64,000 nt of DNA. It comes from Chionoecetes opilio. Its lineage: Eukaryota; Arthropoda; Malacostraca; Decapoda; Majidae. Under the pieces are notes generated by a model. The model was not told where the DNA came from, did no database searches, and was given only the letters and a program-made list of their open reading frames with translations. The position numbers and the translations under genes were made by a program. Within the stretch, counting starts at the first letter, position 1. The number at the start of each line of letters is the position of its first letter. Where the stretch lies: the NCBI GenBank assembly GCA_016584305.1, contig JACEEZ010003827.1, positions 114,568 to 178,567 of the forward strand, written 5' to 3'. Below are positions 12,738 through 22,700 of the stretch, in pieces.

Positions 12738-12949
12738 TTAACTCCTTCACGTCCAGATCTTTCCTTTGCTATGTAAAATCGTCTGTTGTTAGCCATAGGA
12801 ATACGAAAAGTAGCTCAATGTACCAGATAAGCTAGTGGACAAGGATACTAAACAGGTCATATCTATAAAATATTGCTTATCTTCATTAAAAATCGTCTAA
12901 TGGTAGCCAAATTACAATGGAAATTACGTTCTGGGCCTCAAGGGGTTAA
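12738..12949 (-). mobile_element. TTAA-MITE copy 7
   Basis: Reverse-oriented, TTAA at both ends. Confidence 0.85.
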
Positions 12950-13261
12950 GCCACAAAATATCAGATTTTAGCATTTGAAGATAAATTTGATGCATAATCT
13001 CAAATTTCTTTCACCAAGCAAGCGATTTACAACCACATGCATAAAAAAGGGGAAAATTCTTCCATTTTCCCCTCCTTTCAATACACAATATACTGCTTGG
13101 TTACTACTTCGGTTACAACGACAAATCCAGTATTCTTCTATCACGGAATGCCTTAGATAGCATAACTTATCTTATTTTAGGCAATATTCCTATAGGCAGT
13201 AGGCCCTGTAGCAGATTTTTACACAGGTTCTAATTTGATATACGTACGCACAGTGAGAAAA

Positions 13262-13567
13262 AGACTGAGGGATTGATGAATGGATAGATAGTGTGTATGT
13301 GTGTGTATTAACGTGTGATTGATGAATGGATAGATAGTGTGTATGTGTGTGTATTAACGTGTGATTGATGAATGGATAGATATTGTGTATGTGTGTGTAT
13401 TAACGTGTGATTGATGAATGGATAGATAGTGTGTATGTGTGTGTATTAACGTGTGATTGATGAATGGATAGATATGTGTATGTGTGTGTATTAACGTGTG
13501 ATTGATGAATGGATAGATATTGTGTATGTGTGTGTATTAACGTGTGATTGTGAATGGATAGAAATGT
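13262..13567. repeat. 44-bp tandem array
   Basis: About six to seven copies of a unit containing GATTGATGAATGGATAGATA and GTGTATTAACGT, the last copies degenerate. Confidence 0.95.
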
Positions 13568-13587
13568 GTATGTGTGTTTTAACGTGT

Positions 13588-13592
13588 GTGTG

Positions 13593-13660
<68 letters not shown>
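13588..13660. repeat. (GT)n microsatellite
   Basis: Continuous GT run that extends the GT-rich 44-bp array. Confidence 0.95.
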
Positions 13661-13662
<2 letters not shown>

Positions 13663-13992
13663 TAACGTGTCATACAAAGCATCATTTTTTTCATATTCCA
13701 TTTTTTCGATCTTTTGTTACTTTTATTGACTCATTTGCATTCATATCCAATCAACATGGACAGCGTCGTGGCGTCATCAGGAGCAGGACGCTGGAAGGTC
13801 ACTAACACAGCTGTTGGTGTGGCGTCCTTGATCACGGCATCTTAAATATCATGGTAAAATGAGGCAACCTGATCACTTTATCGCCGGCAGAGGCTCGCGG
13901 TCCTCATCCAGGCAGAGACAGGTGAGAGGGAGGATAGTATATAGTATCCTTGGGTGAGAGGGAGGCAGGGAATAGGGAGGACTCTACATGCC

Positions 13993-14205
13993 TTAGCCCC
14001 TTCAGCCCCAGAACGTAATTTCCATTGTAATTTGGGTACCATTAGACAATTTTTAGTGATAATCAGCAATATTTTATAGATATGACCTGTTTAGAATCCT
14101 TGTCCACTAGCTAATATGGCATATTAAGTTACTTTTTATAATTTTATGGCTTGACAACATGCAATTTTATATAGCAAAGGAAAGATCTGGGTGTGAAGGG
14201 GTTAG
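13993..14205 (+). mobile_element. TTAA-MITE copy 8
   Basis: Full length, flanked by TTAG on both sides rather than TTAA, so either a variant target or a mutated pair. Confidence 0.8.
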
Positions 14206-14212
14206 ACTAGAG

Positions 14213-14570
14213 CATGGGTGGGGAACATCCGGCCCGCGCCCGCAAAACCCTTGGGACAGGCCCTGCCAAGGCAACCACAGACGAAACTCAAAATCCAATA
14301 AATCTATGAGCTTTTTTTTCATACCAACATAAATTGTTATTAAGAGCATGCATAATACTTATAGCGTAAATTTTAAGGGACAAGCACGTCCATTACGGGA
14401 CGGATAGGACACATAGATGACGGGACAGACACGTATAATTCACGTATGGTTCTCGTCGGCTAAAAAAAGCAGGCTGGATTTTGAAGTTGATAATTTTGTA
14501 TGGCCCGCGAATGATGTCATGAATATCCAATGGCCCTTGGTAGTAAAATGGTTCCCCACCCCTGGCCCTG
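14213..14570. mobile_element. hAT-like nonautonomous element
   Basis: The 8-bp target duplication GACTAGAG at 14205-14212 and 14571-14578 encloses a 358-bp element. Left end CATGGGTGGGGAAC, right end GTTCCCCACCCCTGGCCCTG, with CGGCCCGCG inside both ends. An 8-bp duplication and these ends fit hAT. No transposase ORF. Confidence 0.85.
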
Positions 14571-14765
14571 GACTAGAGGAATGGCAGTGTACGACATCGC
14601 TCGCTCTGTCTTGTCATTTTTCTTGATTCATTGCCCTTCTTGTTTCCACTGCCAAATAAGTCTTACATGTTAGAAGCCCCACATAAGTATTGTAAGTATT
14701 GAACCATGTCACCATGATCCTGCGTCTTGTGTCCTCGCAGATGTAGAGGAAACTACAGGATAGGC

Positions 14766-15155
14766 CAGGTAGTCAGGTAACGTTAATGCGGAGTCAATGA
14801 GGAATTTTAACTTTTAACCCCTTGAGACCCAAAACGTAATTTCCATTGTAATTTGGCTGCCATTAGACGATTTTTAGTGACTATAAGCAATATTTTATAG
14901 ATATGACCTATTTAGTATCCTTGTCCACTAACTAATTTGGTATATTAAGTCACTTTTTGTAATTTTATAGCTAACAACAGAAGATTTTTACATAGCAAAG
15001 GAAAGATTGGGCGTGAAGGGTTAAAAGGAGGCTAGGTAATTTCATGGATGGGGATGAAAAGTGGATGTAGGCAGTATTAAGTAACAGGAACTACCACGTG
15101 TAGGTTTCGCGGCCTCTTGTAGCTTCCTTATGTTCTTATTTTCTTATGTTCTCAG
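14766..15155 (+). mobile_element. LINE 3' end split by TTAA-MITE; supplies a splice acceptor
   Basis: A tail-family LINE fragment is interrupted at its CTTTAAAAGGAGG motif by a MITE (14814-15024) that duplicated the TTAA. The tail resumes with GGAGGCTAGGTAATTTCATG and runs TTCTTATTTTCTTATG-TTCTCAG into the first recognised IR exon. Confidence 0.85.
14814..15024 (+). mobile_element. TTAA-MITE copy 9, inserted in a LINE tail
   Basis: Inserted in the LINE motif CTTTAAAAGGAGG. Comparison with uninterrupted LINE copies (for example 33209) shows TTAA duplicated on insertion. Confidence 0.9.
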
Positions 15156-15279
15156 CCACATCGCCGACACCGCTGAGGGACACGAAGTTGCCAGCCTCCA
15201 AAGTGACAACGCTATCCACAATACCTCTGCGATGACCACTTCGAGAGACAGAGCCTTCCTGAAGGTGGCGGTGGACCAG
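15156..15279 (+). CDS. IR exon 1 (start of S1)
   Basis: Open in one frame, ending in SRDRAFLKVAVDQ, which resembles the first S1 strand of IRs. Acceptor TTCTTATGTTCTCAG comes from a LINE tail. Donor CAG|GTGAAC. Its own 5' partner was not found, and the first half could be non-homologous sequence. Confidence 0.55.
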
Positions 15280-16250
15280 GTGAACTCTTACTGTCTCACG
15301 GCCTCTTGTAGCTTCTTTGTTTTTCTTGTGTTCTTACTCCATGCTCGAAGAAGTGTGGGGGTAACACCTTAGTACCGGTGATTGTATTTTGTACCAGGTG
15401 AACTCTTACTCCATGCTCGAAGTGTGGGGGTAACACCTTAGTACCGGTGATTGTATTTTGTACCAGGTGAACTCTTACTCCATGCTCGAGTGTGGGGGTA
15501 ACACCTTAGTACGGTGATTATTTTACCAGGTGAACTCTGTACTCCCTGGCTGAAGTGTGTGGTAACACCTAATATTCGCGTGATTATTCGGTTCTGAATG
15601 TTGCTTTGCTGCACCAGATAGTTATGCTATAGCACAACTATTATTGTACTTACGCTACTTATTGTATTTACTTACTTATTTACTTTACTTATTTATTGTA
15701 CTTACGCTACTTATGACCTTACTTCTTGTTTGACCGAGAGGGGTGAGTGAGTAGGTTTTTTTTGGGGGGTGACTTTTTAGTGGTGTTACTTTTTGGGGGG
15801 TTACTTTTTGGGGGGTTACTTTTTGGGGGGGTTACTTTTTAGTGGTGTTACTTTTTTGGGGGGTTACTTTTTGGGGGTTACTTTTTGGGGGGTTACTTTT
15901 TGGGGGAGGTTATTTTTTTGGGGTGTACTTTTTTGGGGGTTACTTTTTTTGGAGGTTACTTTTTGGGGAGGTTACTTTTGGGGGGTTACTTTTATGGGGG
16001 TTTACTTTTTGGGGGTGTACTTTTTGGGCAGTTACTTTTTTTGGGGGTACTTTTTTGGGGAGGGTTACTTTTTTGGAAGGGTTACTTTTTGGGGTGTACT
16101 CTATTGTTTCCTGACGTGGAGGGGACGTGGTGCGCGTGAGCACGGAGCGGCGTGGTGCATATCCAGGGGCCCATGGCGTACCTCCTGCAGATTCTGGCCG
16201 ACAAAATGAGCTTCGAGTGAGTATACGTACAGTACCTGCTGCCGAAAGTA

Positions 16251-16324
<74 letters not shown>

Positions 16325-16643
16325 ACAAACAATGATTAGATAAGTAAATGAGACGAAGAAATTCATCCCATGCCATAGACTCAAGACCCATCTTTCTCCA
16401 CTCCCTCCAGTATATCTGAACCATCTTTTCTCCCAAGTTACCAGCTGGTGCAGCCATCAGATCACCTGTGGGGCACGCCGCTCCCTGACGGCAACTGGTC
16501 GGGTATGCTGGGAATGCTGCAACGACAGGTGGGTCTCCTTAATCATCCCTCGACGCTAATGAGGACACGACGGAGCACTAATGAGGGAGGCATCACCACA
16601 CACACACACGCACACCCACACACACACACACACACACACATAA

Positions 16644-16697
<54 letters not shown>

Positions 16698-16705
16698 AGA
16701 CACAC

Positions 16706-16773
<68 letters not shown>

Positions 16774-19700
16774 CACACACACACACACACACACACACTT
16801 AATCACAGAATACTGGTCCTATTAGAGAAGGGTTCATGAGGCATTTGGGATTTTTGTTACCTCTTTTTGTGTGTCCTTGGCCAGTCCTTCGTGACGTAAA
16901 AAAAAAAAAAAAAAATTCATTAATATACTCCTTACTTTTGTTTAGTCTAATAACACATTTATCTTCATCAATATATATCCAGATCATGAACATTACTGCC
17001 TTGTTAATACATACTTGTGTCTTGCTCGTATTTACCTCCCTCCATATATAAGCTAGACAATTTCATGGACGGGGATGAAAAGTGGATGTAGGTACCTAGT
17101 GTTAAGTATCAGGAACTACCATGTGTAGGTCTCGCAGCCTCTTATACCTTCCTTATTTTCTTATGTTCTTATATATATGTACGAAAATCCGCAGGAGGTG
17201 GAGTTCGCTCTGGGTCCCTTCGGTGTGACGGCCTCTCGAGATACTGTGTGTGACTTCTCGGAGCCGGTGCTTACGGACAACAGCGGCATCCTTATGGTTC
17301 GCCCCCGCCAGGAAAGTGACGTGGCAGGGTTTCTTAAGCCCTTCACTCTCCAGGTATTGTCCTAGCAATTTTTTCTTTTTTCAAGCGCATCTGAATTTTT
17401 TTTCTCTCTGGGGGTCTTTTTTAGGTTTTTCAGGGTCTTTGATGTATTTTTTTTTGAGGGCGTCTTTTAGGTATTTTTTTGATGGAGTCTTTCTGTAGGC
17501 TTTTTTTTTCTCTCTGGGGGTCTTTTTCAGGTCTTTCAGGGTTTTTAGGGAATTTTTTGCGGGGGTCTTTTTGTAGGGGTATTTTTTTTCTCTATGGGGG
17601 TTTTTTTAGGTCTTTTAGGTATTTTGGTGGGTCTTTTTGGAGGGGTATTTTTTTCCCCCCTCTAATTTTTCGTCCAGGTCCCTTTTTGTATTTTTTGGGG
17701 GCTTTAGTTTTTTTTTTTTTTTTTACTACCAAAAACCCATTTTATTTTTCCCACACCCACCTTTTTTTCTGCCCTTTTTTCTCCTTCTTTTTCTATTTAT
17801 TAAATAATTCCATATTTCTTATTGGATCTAAACCACCCATTTTGCCCCCTCCCTTACGCTTTCCCCCTTTTTTTAAATTTCTTTATTAGAGCATAAATTA
17901 CCTATATATTGCATCATTAGAGCATAAACTACCTATATATTGCATCATTACAGCATAAACTACCTATATATTGATTTTAAGCATAAACTACTAATATTGC
18001 ATCTTTAAAGCAAAATCCTATTATTGCTCATTAAGCAAAATACCTATAATTGCATCATAGAGAAAACCCCCTAATATTGCATCATTACAGCATAAACTAC
18101 CTATATATTGCATCATTACAGCATAAACTACCTATATTGCTCATTAAAGCAAAATAGCATAAACTACCCCAATATTCTCTTTTTAAAGGAAAATTTCCAA
18201 AATTTTTCATCATTAAAGCAAACTACCTATATTGATTTCGCATAAACTCCTAAATTCATTACACTAAAAACCCCAAAGAAAAGACAAAACAGCTAAACTA
18301 ACCTTAATTTCAAAAAAGCAAAAAACTCCTAAATTTGCATCTTTAAAGCAAAAAACTACCTTATATTGCACATTAAGCAAAAACCCACCATTTTTGCATC
18401 ATTAAAGCATAAACTACCTATATATTGCATCATTACAGCATAAACTACCTATATATTGCATCATTACAGCATAAACTACCTATATATTGCATCATTACAG
18501 CATAAACTAAGCATAAACTACCCATATACTGCATCATTACAGCCTTAAACTCTTCCTTCCACACCTTTTCACGCTCTTTTACGCCCTTATTTAATACCAA
18601 GGGCATCTTAACTTATACCCAAACCCTTTCTTAGCCTTTCCCGTCACGCCTTTATCCTACCTTCAACACCCATTTGTCCCATTAACCCCTTGAGACCCAG
18701 AACATAATTTCCATTGTAATTTGACTACCATTAGACAATTTTTAGTGAATATAAGCAATATTTAGTAGATATGACCTGCTTAGTATCCTTCTCGACTAAC
18801 TAATTTGGTATATTCAGTTACTTTTCGTAATCTTATGGCTCGACAACATACATTTTTTTATAGCAAAGGAAAGATCTGGGTGTGAAGGGGTTAACATAAT
18901 TTATCCACTATTTACAATCCACATTATGCGCATCTTAACTTATCTAAACCCTTTCTCAACCTTTCCCGTCACGCCTTTATCTTACCTTCAACACCCTTTT
19001 GTCCCATTTCCATCTTTTCTGCACCATTTACAATCCTCTAAGTTCCCGTTCTAGGTATGGCTCCTGATCCTAGCCTCTGTGCCCACCATCTGCATCGTCT
19101 TTGCCTGTGTGATGAAGGCAGAGGCGAACATTTTCCGGCAGCAGATACGTGGCAACCCTTTCAGCACGGCGGCCTTTTGGGTTGTCAAAGCACTCACGCA
19201 GGAAGGTAATGGAAGGTGGCTAGGGATTAATTGGTAATTCATAAACATCTTAGTATTTATCTCCCCTTCTTGTTATCGATTTTGTTATTGGTGTATCACT
19301 TTGCTTCTGAACTCCTCTTGTTTTTCTTTTGATAATAAATCCTTCAATTACTGGGACGAAATAATGTATTTGATTCTTATGTTATGTGATTTTTCTCTTT
19401 TTCGTAGCTTAGTTTGCTTAACCACTTGAGTCCCAGAACGTAATTTCCATTGTAATTTGACTATCATTAGACGATTTTAATTAATATAAGCAATATTTTA
19501 TAGATGCCTCTTGTAGCTTCCTTATTTTCTTATTTTCTTATGTTCTTACCTGTGTCGCAGCAACGGAATGGCTGCCGCGGACGGACGGGAGTCGCCTGCT
19601 GGTGGTGACGTGGCTGCTGGCGTCACTGGTGTTCATGTCATCGTACAGCGGCATCCTGACAGCCATGCTCACAGTGCCCCGCGTCACCATCCCCATCGAC

Positions 19701-22700
19701 TCCCTGCAGGACCTCGTGAGCCAGTCGTGGATGCCCTGGCGTCTGGAGTCCGGGTCGTGGATGCTGCAATACTTCAGGGTGTGTTTGGGGCCTTGAGGGA
19801 AGAGAGGAAATGATTGGAATGGACTCAATCGTCAGGTGGTCAGTGCGGAGTCAATATAGGAAGCTTAAAAGGAGGCTGGATAAATTCATGGATGGGGATG
19901 AAAGGTGGATGTAGGTAGTATAAGTAACAGGAACAACCTCGTGTATAGGTCTCGCGGCCTCTTGTAGCTTCCTTATTTTCTTATGTTCTTCTTATGTGTT
20001 TGTGGCCTTAAGGGAAGAAAATATAGTGGGAGGGGGAGGATACGGTGAAGGAGACACAGAGGAAGTAAGAGGAATAGGTAACGGGAAGATAAGAACTGGT
20101 TTATCATGGTTGTTGGTTTTTATAAGGATCTCTATGTGTCCTCCCGCAAGGAGTCGCCCGGAGGAGTGTCTGGTTTATCATGGTTGTTGGTTTTTGTAAG
20201 GATCTCTATGTGTCCTCCCGCAAGGAGTCGCCCGGAGGAGTCTCTGGTTTATCATGGTTGTTGGTTTTTATAAGGATCTCTATGTGTCCTCCCGCAAGGA
20301 GTCGCCCGGAGGAGTCTCTGGTTTATCATGGTTGTTGGTTTTTGTAAGGATCTCTGTGTGTCCTCCCGGCAGGAGTCGCCCGGAGGAGTGTCTCGGGATG
20401 TGTACGAGGGCCACGAAGGGAACATAGGGGACTGTTGGGCGGCCCGGGAGCCCATCGCGCGGGGGCATTACGCGGGTATCTGTGACCACACCACCATGAA
20501 GAAGGCCATGTCGTGGGATTTCAGGTCAGTCATCTAAATCAGGTCAGTCATCAGGTCAGTAAATTCAGGTCAGTCATCAGGTCAGTAAATTCAGGTCAGT
20601 CATCAGGTCAGGAAATTCAGGTCAGTCATCAGGTCAGGAAATTCAAGTCAGTCATCAGGTCAGGTCATCGCAAGGCAGACTGGCAGATTTCGAGTCCCTG
20701 GTTCAAATCTAAAAAATATGCTTATGTTTGAAACTATAAAAAAATGCTAATGTTTCAGATTTCTTGCTTCAATAGTTAATTTATACATATTTTCAGATGC
20801 TTATCTGGTTGATCAAACATGCATGACATTTATAAGCTAAAAACTATAGGGTTTTTGTTCTTTTCGTGTATTGATTCGTTTGGTAATGCACGCCTCTCAT
20901 TACATTATATTATATTTTATTTGCTTTAGTACTTAAGTTCACTTCCTCATGTCTGTATATTATGTCGTTGTTGTTGTTTTTCCTGTATGCCTTCGGGTAC
21001 TTAAGTTCATTCTCTCATGTCTGTATATTATGCTTTTTAAACGGCCTCTTGTAGCTTCCTTATTTTCTTATGTTCTATGTGTTTTTGTTGTTGTTTTTCC
21101 TGTATGTCTTCGGGTGAGCATACAATTATCATTCCCTTTATCTGGCAGCACTTATCATTTCCTTTATCTGGCAGCACTTATCATTTCCTTTATCTGGCAG
21201 CACTTATCATTTCCTTTATCTGGCAGCACTTATCATTTCCTTTATCTGGCAGCACTTATCATTCCTTTATCTGGCAGCACTTATCATTTCCTTTATCTGG
21301 CAGCACTTATCATTTCCTTTATCTGGCAGCACTTATCATTTCCTTTATCTGGCAGCACTTATCATTTCCTTTATCTGGCAGCACTTATCATTTCCTTTAT
21401 CTGGCAGCACTTATCATTTCCTTTATCTGGCAGCACTTATCATTCCCTTTGTCTGGCAGCACTTATCATTTCCTTTATCTGGCAGCACTTATCATTCCCT
21501 TTATCTGGCAGCACTTATCATTTCCTTTATCTGGCAGCACTTATCATTTCCTTTATCTGGCAGCACTTATCATTTCCTTTATCTGGCAGCACTTATCATT
21601 TCCTTTATCTGGCAGCACTTATCATTTCCTTTATCTGGCAGCACTTATCATTTCCTTTATCTGGCAGCACTTATCATTTCCTTTATCTGGCAGCACTTAT
21701 CATTCCTTATCTGGCAGCACTTATCATTCCTTATCTGGCAGCACTTATCATTTCCTTATCTGGCAGCACTTATCATTTCCTTTATCTGGCAGCACTTATC
21801 ATTTCCTTATCTGGCAGCACTTATCATTTCCTTTATCTGGCAGCACTTATATTTCCTTATCTGGCAGCACTTATCATTTCCTTTATCTGGCAGCACTTAT
21901 CATTCCTTTATCTGGCAGCACTTATCATTTCCTTTATCTGGCAGCACTTATCATTTCCTTTATCTGGCAGCACTTATCATTTCCTTTATCTGGCAGCACT
22001 TATCATTTCCTTTATCTGGCAGCACTTATCATTCCCTTTGTCTGGCAGCACCACGGGCACCTGCCACCTGTACATCGCCCAGCAAGTGGTCTTCAGCTTC
22101 AACCTGGCCGTCGCCTTTAGGACAAAGTCGCCATACAAGAAGAAGGCCAACTACTGGTGCGTTCCTGTGTGTGTGTGTCCTATCCCTTATCTCCGACCAA
22201 TACCTAACTCTTCCCTGGCCTCCTATCCCTCATCTCCCAATATCTCATCATCTCCCATCCTATCCCAATACAGGAACTACCACGTGTAGGTCTCGCGGCC
22301 TCTTGTAGCTTTCTTATTTTCTTATGTTATCTCCGACCAATACCTCTTTCCCTGGCCTCCTATCCCTCATCTCCCAATATCTCATCATCTCCCATCCTAT
22401 CCCAATACAGGAACTACCACGTGTAGGTCTCGCGGCCTCTTGTAGCTTTCTTATTTTCTTATGTTATCTCCGACCAATACCTCTTTCCCTGGCCTCCTAT
22501 CCCTCATCTCCCAATATCTCATCATCTCCCATCCTATCCCAATACAGGAACTACCACGTGTAGGTCTCGCGGCCTCTTGTAGCTTTCTTATTTTCTTATG
22601 TTATCTCCGACCAATACCTCTTTCCCTGGTCTCCTATCCCCATCTCCCTCATCTCATAAGTCTTGCCTTGCTTGTCCTGAAGATGAAGCAAAAATACTCT

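Noticed and set aside
13891..13921. Possible IR upstream exon (GCCGGCAG|AGGC to ACAG|GTGAGA)
   Set aside because: Splice sites look acceptable but 31 nt with no family similarity is too little to support.
14741..14770. Possible IR upstream exon after GTGTCCTCGCAG
   Set aside because: Good acceptor, but the reading (CRGNYRIGQ) has no family support and no phase test is possible.
20949..22289. 446-codon ORF and a 347-codon ORF on the plus strand
   Set aside because: They are translations of the 26-bp acceptor array in shifting frames; no domain and the array ends at a true splice acceptor.
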